From assembly GCA_000435635.1 (NCBI GenBank), contig FR882139.1, positions 1-32,080 on the forward strand: 32,080 bases of DNA, written 5' to 3'. The notes below the pieces were generated by a model. It saw only the letters and a list, made by a program, of their open reading frames with translations. It was not told the DNA's origin and did no database searches. This document shows positions 25,028 through 31,893 of the stretch, piece by piece. The stretch comes from Prevotella sp. CAG:1320. GTDB lineage: Bacteria; Bacteroidota; Bacteroidia; Bacteroidales; Bacteroidaceae. Both the position numbers and the translations under genes were made by a program. Each line of letters starts with the position of its first letter. The first letter of the stretch is position 1.

Positions 25028-26146
25028 CTAGTCCTCAAATCTTCTGCCGTTCTCGTAATATCCCGTCACGACGACCTTACCGTTGCGGTCTTTCTCCACG
25101 AATTTCCCGTCACGGCGATCCTGGCGGTATGTTCCTTCAAAACGCTTGCCGTCTTTGTCCTCTTCTATGGCAGGTCCATTGCGCATGCCGTCCTTATAGG
25201 TGCCGCGGAACCTGCGCCCGTCGGCGTAGTGGATGATGACTTCCCCTTCCACCTTGCCTCGCTTGAACGAGCCTTCGTATACATCACCGTTCTTTTTGGT
25301 CAGTTTCCCGACACCGTCCTGCAGGTCATTCTTCCATTCTCCCACGTATTGGTCTCCGTTGGCCCACGTGATATTACCTTGTCCGTGCTTGGCTCCTTCC
25401 ATGAAGTTACCCACGTATTTGTCGCCATTGGCATATTTGAAGATGCCGAGCCCCGTGCGGTCTCCGTTCACGTAATCGCCTTCATAGACGTCGCCGGTTT
25501 TGAATTTGTAAATACCTTTGCCGTGCTGGATGTCGTCTTTCCATTCGCCGCGATACATGTCGCCATCCGCGTAGAAAAAAGTGCCTTTTCCGCTGCGTTG
25601 GTTTTGCGACCACTCCCCGTCATAGGTAGTGCCGTCTCCCCAGTCGAAGAAGCCTTGGCCTTCCTTCATGTCGTTCTTCCATTGGCCTTTGTAGTAAGCT
25701 CCATTGGCGTAAGTATATGTGCCCTTGCCTTGTCGCTTGTCTTGATACCAGTCGCCGTCGTACTTGTCACCATTATAATAATACATCACGCCGTGACCTT
25801 GTTGGTAGTCGCGGAACCATAGGCCAACATACTTGTTGTTGTTCATGAAATAGAACGTTCCCTTGCCGTGCTGTTGGTCCTGAAACCATTGGCCTTCATA
25901 CTTCTCTCCATCAGAGAAGGAGTAGACTCCATAGCCTTGGCGTCGTCCTTTCACGTATTCTCCCTCGTAGACGTCACCGTTCTTGTATCTCGCGCGGCCT
26001 TTCCCTTGGGGCTTTCCGCCAGACATTTCTCCTTGGTATTCGCCGCCATCCTTTGTGACGCATGAGCCCAAAGTCACCTTTTGGCTCATAGCGGTGAGCG
26101 GCAAGGCCAACATGGCCAGCAGCAATATTTTTATTCGCAAACTCAT
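25028..26146 (-). CDS. Exported MORN-repeat protein with about 14 tandem 23-residue repeats
   Basis: 372 residues. A signal peptide (1-21, ending AMSQ) is followed from residue 36 by about 14 back-to-back MORN repeats of 23 residues with the pattern x-x-Y-x-G-x-W/Y-x(5)-x-G-x-G-x-Y/F-x(3)-x-G, plus a final partial unit ending at 372. Nearly the whole mature protein is an elongated beta-hairpin ladder. MORN repeats in eukaryotes are linked with membrane lipids and cytoskeleton; the bacterial role is not settled. The last two or three units are less regular. It is the first gene of the run that goes on to yhcH-family, glgB and TPR genes, with its own consensus promoter 21 nt upstream. Confidence 0.9.
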   Translation of the reverse strand: MSLRIKILLLAMLALPLTAMSQKVTLGSCVTKDGGEYQGEMSGGKPQGKGRARYKNGDVYEGEYVKGRRQGYGVYSFSDGEKYEGQWFQDQQHGKGTFYFMNNNKYVGLWFRDYQQGHGVMYYYNGDKYDGDWYQDKRQGKGTYTYANGAYYKGQWKNDMKEGQGFFDWGDGTTYDGEWSQNQRSGKGTFFYADGDMYRGEWKDDIQHGKGIYKFKTGDVYEGDYVNGDRTGLGIFKYANGDKYVGNFMEGAKHGQGNITWANGDQYVGEWKNDLQDGVGKLTKKNGDVYEGSFKRGKVEGEVIIHYADGRRFRGTYKDGMRNGPAIEEDKDGKRFEGTYRQDRRDGKFVEKDRNGKVVVTGYYENGRRFED

Positions 26147-26166
26147 AGCTTTCGTAATTCAACTTT

Positions 26167-26197
26167 CAAAATTAGCAATATTTCGGCACTCCACAAA
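26167..26197 (-). promoter_or_regulatory. Promoter for the MORN-glgB-TPR operon
   Basis: On the minus strand TTTG (plus 26194-26197) precedes TAATTTTG (26167-26174) by 19 nt, a full match to the Bacteroidota consensus. Predicted transcription start is near 26160, leaving a leader of only about 15 nt. Confidence 0.75.
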
Positions 26198-26246
26198 ATC
26201 CATTAGCATTATTTAATGCTTATAGTCATGTGAAAAACATTGCTTT

Positions 26247-26666
26247 TCAACCGTTTTTGCGAGGTGTCAGCACGTAGTTGGTCACTAAAACCGTAGAGAT
26301 AAGCTCGCCATTTTGGTCCGTGATATCTATGTGCCACTCGTGCAAAGTCCTGCCTTTATGCTTCAGGCGAGCGAAGGCGGTCACGGTTCCGCCAAAGGCA
26401 ACCGCTTTCACGTGATGGCCGCTTACGCTGATGCCCACGCATATTTTGCCGGGGCAGAGTGCCAGCGAGGCCACCCCCGCCAAGTTTTCCGCCAAGGCCA
26501 ATGTGGCTCCCCCGCTCAGGAAGCCAAACGGTTGCTTGTTGCGGTCGTCTACTTTCATGCGGGCCATGGCGGTGTCTGGCTCGGGCGTGGAAATAAACTC
26601 CATGCCCAAGGTGCGTGACAATCCTTCTTGGCCTAATATCCATTTGTTTTGTTTCTCCAGGTTCAT
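26247..26666 (-). CDS. Hotdog-fold acyl-CoA thioesterase (PaaI/YdiI type)
   Basis: 139 residues, the standard single hotdog domain. The block GFLSGGATLALAENLAG (48-64) has the conserved glycine pair and a catalytic Glu60, as in the YdiI/MenI and 4-hydroxybenzoyl-CoA thioesterase group. The GHHVKAV stretch (83-89) and the final strand VTNYVL complete the fold. It hydrolyses a CoA thioester; 1,4-dihydroxy-2-naphthoyl-CoA in menaquinone synthesis is a plausible substrate, but no men gene is nearby. It has its own promoter and a leader of nearly 80 nt. The promoter of the MORN gene lies just after its stop. Confidence 0.88.
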   Translation of the reverse strand: MNLEKQNKWILGQEGLSRTLGMEFISTPEPDTAMARMKVDDRNKQPFGFLSGGATLALAENLAGVASLALCPGKICVGISVSGHHVKAVAFGGTVTAFARLKHKGRTLHEWHIDITDQNGELISTVLVTNYVLTPRKNG

Positions 26667-26750
26667 ATCTAGATGTGGTTATGTTTGTATATCGCTTAAG
26701 TCATGCGGTTGGCCGACTATATGGGCTTGCCTCGCCGGTCAATGATAATG

Positions 26751-26782
26751 CAAAGATACAAAATTCCGCTCAATCTTCGCAA
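26751..26782 (-). promoter_or_regulatory. Promoter for the hotdog thioesterase gene
   Basis: TATCTTTG on the minus strand (plus 26751-26758) matches TAnnTTTG, with TTG (26780-26782) 21 nt upstream. Predicted start near 26744 gives an untranslated leader of roughly 78 nt, long for this window. Confidence 0.65.
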
Positions 26783-26892
26783 TATTCACGGAAAAATCGC
26801 CCCAACCTGGGGTAGCGGGGGACATTTAACAGCGTAACGCCCCCATCGAGGCGAATCGCTATTTCACGGATGACAGATTGGCTTCAAGAACG

Positions 26893-26980
26893 CAGTACTA
26901 CTGCTATGGGATATCAGTAGTACTGAAATCGAAAAGCAGTAATACTGAAATCCAATATCAGTAGTACTGCGTTTTTTTGC
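26893..26980. repeat. 22-bp tandem array B1 (CAGTAGTACTG core)
   Basis: Four units of exactly 22 bp start at 26893, 26915, 26937 and 26959. Each begins with an 11-bp quasi-palindrome: CAGTACTACTG in the first, CAGTAGTACTG in the second and fourth, CAGTAATACTG in the third. The first core is the exact reverse complement of the second. The 11-bp spacers vary. The outer cores extend to CGCAGTACTACTG and CAGTAGTACTGCG, so the whole array is bounded by a 13-bp inverted repeat. Confidence 0.9.
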
Positions 26981-27093
26981 CCATGAAGCCATCTCTACGA
27001 GGGTGGCGCACGTACCGTGCTTCATGTGCGGGCTGGCGCGGAATGAGGCGGTATTGGGGCTCCGTGGGCAAGCAGTTTGCGACCCCTTGGCAA

Positions 27094-27203
27094 AACAAGT
27101 TATTTTGCTTTTCAATTTAACTTGTTTTCATTGGCAATTTAACTTGTTTTGCTCATCGATTTAACTTGTTTTGCTTTTCAATTCAAGTTGTTTTGGATTT
27201 GTA
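27094..27203. repeat. 22-bp tandem array B2 (AACTTGTT/AACAAGTT core)
   Basis: Five units of 22 bp start at 27094, 27116, 27138, 27160 and 27182. Units two to four carry TTTAACTTGTTTT; the first carries the reversed core AACAAGTT and the fifth the reversed CAAGTTG form. AACTTGTT and AACAAGTT are reverse complements of one another. Bases 27141-27181 are homologous to array A in opposite orientation (37 of 41 identical). Confidence 0.9.
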
Positions 27204-27254
27204 GATTTTTAATGGGGAGAGCTGGGAAAGTAGAGCGATTTTACGTGGAGGCAC

Positions 27255-27286
27255 AAAAAAAGCGGAGACTTTCACAAGCCACCGCT
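27255..27286 (-). terminator. Terminator of the minus-strand small RNA
   Basis: Stem AGCGG (minus strand, plus 27286-27282) with CCGCT (27265-27261), continued by inner pairs CTT/AAG around a GTGA loop, then TTTTTTT at 27261-27255. Confidence 0.8.
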
Positions 27287-27342
27287 CCAAACTTCAATAG
27301 GTATTAGCTTTCTTTAAGGTAAAAAGATTGTGTTCAGGATAA
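27255..27342 (-). ncRNA. Candidate small RNA, about 88 nt, possibly Bacteroidales-1-like
   Basis: A perfect minus-strand promoter (27348-27379) is followed by about 88 nt ending in a rho-independent terminator (stem AGCGG/CCGCT plus inner pairs, then seven T on the minus strand at 27261-27255). No credible reading frame lies between, and the only gene beyond is on the other strand, so a free-standing small RNA is the simplest reading. The interior, with ACCTTAAAGAAAGC, AATACCTATTGAAG and the GGAGCGG stem, resembles from memory the Bacteroidales-1 RNA motif; I could not verify this. Evidence for an RNA gene is good; the family name is tentative. Confidence 0.7.
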
Positions 27343-27347
27343 CGATG

Positions 27348-27379
27348 CAAATATAAGGAGTTTTTATCTTTATACCAAA
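27348..27379 (-). promoter_or_regulatory. Strong consensus promoter for the minus-strand small RNA
   Basis: TTTG (plus 27376-27379) and TATATTTG (27348-27355) on the minus strand are separated by 20 nt. Both elements match the Bacteroidota consensus fully; this is one of the best promoters in the window. Start of transcription is expected near 27341-27343. Confidence 0.8.
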
Positions 27380-27419
27380 TTTTTTGCCCTCTTTTTACGA
27401 AAAAACACCGATTTTTTCC

Positions 27420-27427
27420 TATTTTCG
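27420..27427 (+). promoter_or_regulatory. Probable -7 element for the alpha/beta hydrolase
   Basis: TATTTTCG is one base from TAnnTTTG, 29 nt before the ATG at 27457. The -33 region lacks TTTG. It is divergent from the small-RNA promoter. Confidence 0.4.
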
Positions 27428-27456
27428 CGCTGTAGACCGCTAATTTTTGCCATAAA

Positions 27457-28398
27457 ATGAGAAAATCTGTACTTAAAACACTCCTTTTCACGATAGTGAT
27501 ATTGCTGTTGGTCTTGGCGGGCGGCAGCTTCTATATGCTAGACTATGCCCTCGGGGCACAACGGCTGCCCTACTCCACTTACTACTCCCAACTTTATGAG
27601 CAAGAGCCTGGCATCGAGGAATGGGTAGACAGCCTTAAGCGGACAGGCACGCTGAGGGACACGTTCGTAGTGCTGAGTGACGGGGAACGTTCCCACGCGC
27701 TCTACGCGAGGAATTCCGCCGCCAAGGGAAAGACGGCCATCCTGGTGCATGGCTATAAAGACGCGGCGGTGAAGATGTTGCCCTACGCCAAGCTTTACCA
27801 TGACGTGGGCATGAATTTCGTTTTGCCCGACTTGCACGGGCATGGTCTCTCGGACGGCGATGACATACAAATGGGGTGGAAAGACCGGATCGCCATCGAG
27901 GAATGGATGCGTATAGCCACCAAGGCGTTTACCCATCCGGGCGACACCACACGCCTCTACCTGCACGGCATCTCTATGGGAGCGGCCACGGTGATGAACG
28001 TGGCGGGAGACAATCCTGCCCACTTGGTGGCCGCGGTGGAAGACAGCGGCTACACCAGCGCATGGGATGAGTTCGAGAAAGAACTGCGGGGAAGGTTCTC
28101 CCTGCCTGCCTTTCCGCTATTATATGTCACCTCCTGGCTGTGCGAAGCCAAGTATGGCTGGAATTTCCGTGAGGCTTCTCCCCTGGAGCAGATGGCCAAG
28201 GCGCGCTGTCCCATGCTCTTCATCCATGGCGATGCTGACGACTTCGTGCCCACCGAGATGGTCTACCCGCTCTATGAGGCCAAGCAAGGAGAGAAAGAGC
28301 TATGGGTGACCAAGGGGAGTGAACACGTGCGCTCCTTGCACGACCATCCTAGTGCCTACCGAAAGAAGGTGATGGATTTCTTGCGAAAACACGAATGA
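27457..28398 (+). CDS. Membrane-anchored alpha/beta hydrolase
   Basis: 313 residues. Residues 8-27 are a hydrophobic segment that predicts an N-terminal membrane anchor or uncleaved signal, with the enzyme outside the cytoplasm. The alpha/beta hydrolase core shows the oxyanion region ILVHGYKDAA (95-104), LPDLHGHGLSDG (123-134), the nucleophile elbow HGISMGAA (Ser173), the acid FIHGDADDFVP (likely Asp261) and GSEHVRS (His290). The type is the BEM46/ABHD13-like and YqkD/YfhR branch of serine hydrolases, which act as esterases or peptidases; the substrate is unknown. It is a single-gene unit between two candidate small RNAs. Confidence 0.92.
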   Translation: MRKSVLKTLLFTIVILLLVLAGGSFYMLDYALGAQRLPYSTYYSQLYEQEPGIEEWVDSLKRTGTLRDTFVVLSDGERSHALYARNSAAKGKTAILVHGYKDAAVKMLPYAKLYHDVGMNFVLPDLHGHGLSDGDDIQMGWKDRIAIEEWMRIATKAFTHPGDTTRLYLHGISMGAATVMNVAGDNPAHLVAAVEDSGYTSAWDEFEKELRGRFSLPAFPLLYVTSWLCEAKYGWNFREASPLEQMAKARCPMLFIHGDADDFVPTEMVYPLYEAKQGEKELWVTKGSEHVRSLHDHPSAYRKKVMDFLRKHE

Positions 28399-28485
28399 GA
28401 GACGCTTCTTCCTCACTTGGGGGACTTGTGTAAACGTACACAATGTTAAAAGTTGATGAATCGGGAAAAATTTTCGGTGAAACGC

Positions 28486-28516
28486 TTGGAGTCAATCCAT
28501 ATTATTCGTAACTTTA
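28486..28516 (+). promoter_or_regulatory. Candidate promoter for the plus-strand small RNA
   Basis: TTG at 28486-28488 is followed 20 nt later by TAACTTTA at 28509-28516, which matches TAnnTTTG except for the last base. There is no reading frame of note downstream. Confidence 0.5.
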
Positions 28517-28520
28517 GGCA

Positions 28521-28658
28521 CATAAAAGAAGTCCCCCATAGAGGGACGTCACTCTGAAATAACAATAGCCAGCCTTAGAGGTAGTGGCATCTGGCCATGA
28601 AGAGCCAGGGTAATCAAAAAACAAAGGCGGGAGAAAATCACTTCTCCCGCCTATTTTT
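28521..28658 (+). ncRNA. Candidate structured small RNA, about 138 nt
   Basis: The segment from the promoter at 28486-28516 to a strong terminator at 28626-28658 has no open frame but several hairpins. GTCCC pairs with GGGAC at about 28531-28547. GCCAG (28568-28572) can pair with CTGGC (28591-28595). CTGG (28591-28594) can alternatively pair with CCAG (28605-28608). The last two share bases, so two folds compete. I know no family for it. It may instead be the 3' untranslated part of the hydrolase mRNA, since no terminator is seen directly after that gene. Confidence 0.45.
28626..28658. terminator. Bidirectional rho-independent terminator
   Basis: A perfect 9-bp stem GGCGGGAGA (28626-28634) with TCTCCCGCC (28643-28651) has an 8-nt loop. 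On plus it is followed by TATTTTT; on minus by TTTGTTTTTTG. It can end both the hydrolase or small-RNA transcript and the queC-lipoprotein-TPR transcript. Confidence 0.88.
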
Positions 28659-28662
28659 AGTA

Positions 28663-30945
28663 TCATTCCGTGGCCGTGTTGGCTTCTTGCCTCATCACGT
28701 CTTCCATGATGCAACGGTCTATTTCGTTGACACCATTCAAGCTCAACGTCCGCTGGTCTGACTCAAAGTTCTCCAGCAAGCCGTTGATATCGCCTTCGGA
28801 CTGCTTGATATACTCCGCGAACAAGCGTTTGGCCTCTTGCCAATCATCCATTATCCAGGCGCAATAACCCGCGTTGAGCGCGTCGTCGGGGATGGTTTTC
28901 TTGTTGTCCATCAATTGGCGATAGAGCGACAGGGCTTTCTCGGGCTGCTGGCGGGAGAGATGCAGCCACGCTTGCAGCCGCATGACATCGGGGTTTTCGG
29001 GCAACTCCAATGAGAGTTTGTATACATAGTTGGCCGCGTCCTCTTCTTGTCCGTTCTTCATCAAGGCGACCGCCATGTCAGATATGGCCCGTTTGTTTTC
29101 GGGTCTTAACTGGTAAACATGTTGATAAACCTTGACCGCCTCGTCCCATTTCTCGTCAGCGCTCAAGAAAGAGCCTAATATCCGCAAGGCCTGCACGTTG
29201 TCTTTATCAAGGTCTAAGGCCGCGTATATTTGTTGGTAACACATTTCGGCGGCTTGCTCAATGTCATCACAATAGTAGGCGTACACTTGTTCCAGCAAGT
29301 CACCCTTCTCTTGCGCTTGCCGCAATGCCATATCCGCTTTTTCCCTTTCCTTGTCGGGGTCGAGATCCTCATCCCATAGATACATATAATATGTGGCCAA
29401 CATCAAGTGGTACTCTACGGTGTTAATGCCGTCTATGCCCAAAGCCACCCTACGGAAATCCCGGTATCGCTTCTGCGCGAATAGGAACATGGCTATATCG
29501 TACTTCTCTTCTATATATTGGTCGTTGTCTGTGCCATCGAAGAAAAGCGTGGGATAATCCATGCGCAACTCGTCAAAAGGTGTAACAAAGTGTTTGGCCA
29601 CAGGACATACACGGGAAAAACGGAAGAGGTCTTGCAGATAGAGCAGGCGGACATGGGCGGGCGAGTTGTCCGCGTTTCCTGTCATCATCGTGGGTATTTG
29701 CCCTTTCAATGCTTGCGTGCGCATTTCCTCGGGCAGGAAGCCGAGAAATGAAGAGGCCATGGATACGAGCGTATAGCAATCGCTGTCACACAGGTTGGCT
29801 TCTTGCGAGAGAACGTCCATGAGATTCATTGTTTCCAATGACTTGACTTCTCTGCTAATCATGGGATGCTCCTTGTAGAACGGCATAAACCAATTCACGA
29901 GCTTGGTGAAGAACGCGTTGCGCTTCAACTTGGAGAAACTGCCGTAATAGATATCCGTTCCCGTTTCCTTCATCTTCTGTATCATCTCCATGCACTCCTC
30001 TATTTCCTTCATCTTAATCTCTTCATCTAGCGGATGCAAGATTTCCTCGGTTTTGTCGCGAGGTTTCTCCTTGATGCCGTTGGGCGTGAAGTCATAGGGG
30101 GTGTTCTTCAATATCTTCGGGAAGATATGGCTCTCCAGTTTCTGGGTGTCTTTCTCCGTGTCGAGACACAGCAGGTACTGTTTTTGGAGTTCCAGAAGGT
30201 CATTCCTCACTTCTGTTTGCGCGAGAAGTTCATCACATAGCGCGTCATATCGTGTAGAAGCTATATAGTGGTAAGCGGGCAAAGTGAACGCCCATCCCAC
30301 GAAAGCCCTTTGCCTCAGTCCCTCATTGTTGGCGGTTTGGTAAATCTTTCCCAGTAACCAAGCCTTGTTGGAATCAAACTGTCGCATTACGTTAAGGGTG
30401 ATGGCGCTTACCATTACTTGCGCGTCTATCATGTCGCAAGAGCTGGAAAGCAGGAAATCCAGGAATTCCTGTGCCTCATGGGCCGTCCAGTGATAACTCG
30501 TAAGCAAATAACTGAATATCAGTTCTACTTCCGCGAAGTGTCGTTCATGCAGACTTTGCGGGTGATCGTGCTGAAGGGTGTCTTGCGGCGTAAGCGTGGT
30601 ATGCTCCACAATATAATGTTCTTCTACCTGCCGGATATAATCCAGGGTGATAGAACCATAGGAGCGCTTCTTGACCAAGTCCCGTGCCTCCTTGAAGCCA
30701 GGCGTGCCGCAGGCTTGGTCTATATAACAGTCAGACAACAAGGAAAACGCTCTCTGCCTCAGTTGCTCGTATATCATCTCCCGCTGCTCGTCCTTGATAC
30801 CGCGCATGCGGAAATCAAGTAGCCGTTGATGATCTACCTTCAAGCTTTCCAGTTGTTCTTTCAGCGTATTGCTCATGATGTCCTTGAAGCGGGCGATAGC
30901 TTCAAGGATGGATTCTATTGAGGGTTTCAAGTCTGTTGATGTCAT
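28663..30945 (-). CDS. Large cytoplasmic TPR-repeat protein
   Basis: 760 residues with no signal peptide or membrane segment. The C-terminal third has clear tetratricopeptide repeats, for example ALDLDKDNVQALRILGSF, AVKVYQHVYQLRPENKRAISDMA and the ALSLYRQLMDN region (about 580-710). The N-terminal 450 residues are helical and charged without a recognised domain; an RMRGIKDEQREMIYEQL stretch near 47-63 may be coiled coil. It begins 24 nt after the lipoprotein gene and is the last gene of the unit that ends at the bidirectional terminator. A scaffold role is likely, but no partner can be named. Confidence 0.85.
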   Translation of the reverse strand: MTSTDLKPSIESILEAIARFKDIMSNTLKEQLESLKVDHQRLLDFRMRGIKDEQREMIYEQLRQRAFSLLSDCYIDQACGTPGFKEARDLVKKRSYGSITLDYIRQVEEHYIVEHTTLTPQDTLQHDHPQSLHERHFAEVELIFSYLLTSYHWTAHEAQEFLDFLLSSSCDMIDAQVMVSAITLNVMRQFDSNKAWLLGKIYQTANNEGLRQRAFVGWAFTLPAYHYIASTRYDALCDELLAQTEVRNDLLELQKQYLLCLDTEKDTQKLESHIFPKILKNTPYDFTPNGIKEKPRDKTEEILHPLDEEIKMKEIEECMEMIQKMKETGTDIYYGSFSKLKRNAFFTKLVNWFMPFYKEHPMISREVKSLETMNLMDVLSQEANLCDSDCYTLVSMASSFLGFLPEEMRTQALKGQIPTMMTGNADNSPAHVRLLYLQDLFRFSRVCPVAKHFVTPFDELRMDYPTLFFDGTDNDQYIEEKYDIAMFLFAQKRYRDFRRVALGIDGINTVEYHLMLATYYMYLWDEDLDPDKEREKADMALRQAQEKGDLLEQVYAYYCDDIEQAAEMCYQQIYAALDLDKDNVQALRILGSFLSADEKWDEAVKVYQHVYQLRPENKRAISDMAVALMKNGQEEDAANYVYKLSLELPENPDVMRLQAWLHLSRQQPEKALSLYRQLMDNKKTIPDDALNAGYCAWIMDDWQEAKRLFAEYIKQSEGDINGLLENFESDQRTLSLNGVNEIDRCIMEDVMRQEANTATE

Positions 30946-30969
30946 TTTATTTCCTCCTTTGGTCTGGTG

Positions 30970-31893
30970 TCACTCTTGTTTTGCCTTGATAATGTCAGCG
31001 GTCTTGGGAGGCTGTGCCTTGGGGTACTTAAGGGATGGTAGTGATTGAATGACACGGTCGTCCACTTGGCAATACTTCTTGATGATGTCCGCGTAATGGC
31101 GCACTCCGTTTTTGTTGATGCTGTCACATGCCCGGTTATATGCTTTAAGCAGCTTCTCCAGTTGTTCTCTTCTGTTTTTTTCCTCCATGGCTTTCGTCCG
31201 GAAAGCGAATACACCCCAGGTAACGCCCATCTTCCGGCTATCCGCCAGCACAGGGTTCTTGGCTGGGGCTTGCGCGGTGCCTATACGTGCCGCCGTAGCT
31301 TGTGGCTCTGTGAAGAAAGCGGCATCCAAGAGGTTGTTGTGTATCATGTCGAGCCTTACTTTCACGCTATTAATCTGCACTCTATAGACTTCCTCTTTGG
31401 GTTTGGCGCTATCTATCGCCATGGCTGCCAGCCGGTCAGTGGCCGATAAACGGGTAATGGCTATTATTTTATCTGATAGTTGAGCCACGGTTCTTACTCG
31501 CGCCCTGTGGTTCGCTACCAGCTGCCAATAGGTATTAGTGGCTATTTCGTAGTTGAGAGGAGTTCCTTTTTTCGCTAAGCGCTCACCTCTTACCAAGTCG
31601 GTGATGGCTCCTTCCACAGCCCCTCCTGTCAAAGCGGTGTCACAATCCATTTGCGCGTAATACATGGGTAACCTGACATCAACGCCTAAACTATCGAAAT
31701 AGCCTTTTTCCTTGGCGTAAAACAAGGGCAGGCAATCCATGGTGGGCATGACGGCAATCTTGAAGGCCGCACGATATATACTGTCTTTCCTGGCCTTTTC
31801 CATCTTGCTCATGCGTTTCATCTCGTCTTCCGACTTGCCGCAGGCGACCAAAAACAGCGTGGCCAGGAAAAAAAACGCTAAAATCTTTCTCAT
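30970..31893 (-). CDS. Lipoprotein resembling ABC-transporter substrate-binding proteins (NMT1/SsuA type)
   Basis: 307 residues. The signal peptide ends in a good lipobox LVAC (15-18), so Cys18 should be lipidated. The acidic GKSEDE after it resembles Bacteroidota lipoprotein surface-export signals, so it may face outward. The mature part has the NMT1/THI5-like layout: FKIAVMPTMDCLPLFYAKEKGYFD (from about 44), VDVRLPMYYAQMDCDTALTGGAVEGAITDL, and the hinge region near TNTYWQLVANH. Relatives bind thiamine precursors, sulfonates or taurine. No permease or ATPase gene is in the window. It overlaps queC by 4 nt (ATGA), implying coupling. The ligand is unknown. Confidence 0.85.
   Translation of the reverse strand: MRKILAFFFLATLFLVACGKSEDEMKRMSKMEKARKDSIYRAAFKIAVMPTMDCLPLFYAKEKGYFDSLGVDVRLPMYYAQMDCDTALTGGAVEGAITDLVRGERLAKKGTPLNYEIATNTYWQLVANHRARVRTVAQLSDKIIAITRLSATDRLAAMAIDSAKPKEEVYRVQINSVKVRLDMIHNNLLDAAFFTEPQATAARIGTAQAPAKNPVLADSRKMGVTWGVFAFRTKAMEEKNRREQLEKLLKAYNRACDSINKNGVRHYADIIKKYCQVDDRVIQSLPSLKYPKAQPPKTADIIKAKQE

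Larger units (their letters stand above)
26784..27254. other. Gene-free repeat-rich region
   Basis: No believable coding sequence. In order it holds a G/C-rich part with short inverted repeats (CCCC/GGGG near 26800-26812, GGGGG/CCCCC near 26817-26844), the 22-bp array B1 (26893-26980), a G/C-rich link of about 110 nt, and the 22-bp array B2 (27094-27203). An 83-codon minus-strand frame (26864-27115) spans array B1 and the link and looks fortuitous. The region separates the hotdog gene from a candidate small RNA. Confidence 0.6.

Noticed and set aside
25025..25822. Open frame of 265 codons on plus, opposite the MORN-repeat gene
   Set aside because: The repetitive codon pattern of the MORN gene keeps the complementary frame open; the product is a low-complexity hydrophobic shadow.
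26864..27115. 83-codon frame on minus in the repeat region
   Set aside because: It reads through array B1 and the G/C-rich link, has no promoter or recognisable domain, and repeat cores would encode variable residues.
26893..27203. Possible CRISPR array
   Set aside because: Units of 22 bp with 8-11 bp cores in both orientations and 11-14 bp spacers are far too short for CRISPR, and no cas gene is present.
27294..27491. 65-codon frame on minus over the small-RNA promoter
   Set aside because: Its coding region would include the consensus promoter and overlap the hydrolase start; composition is not protein-like.
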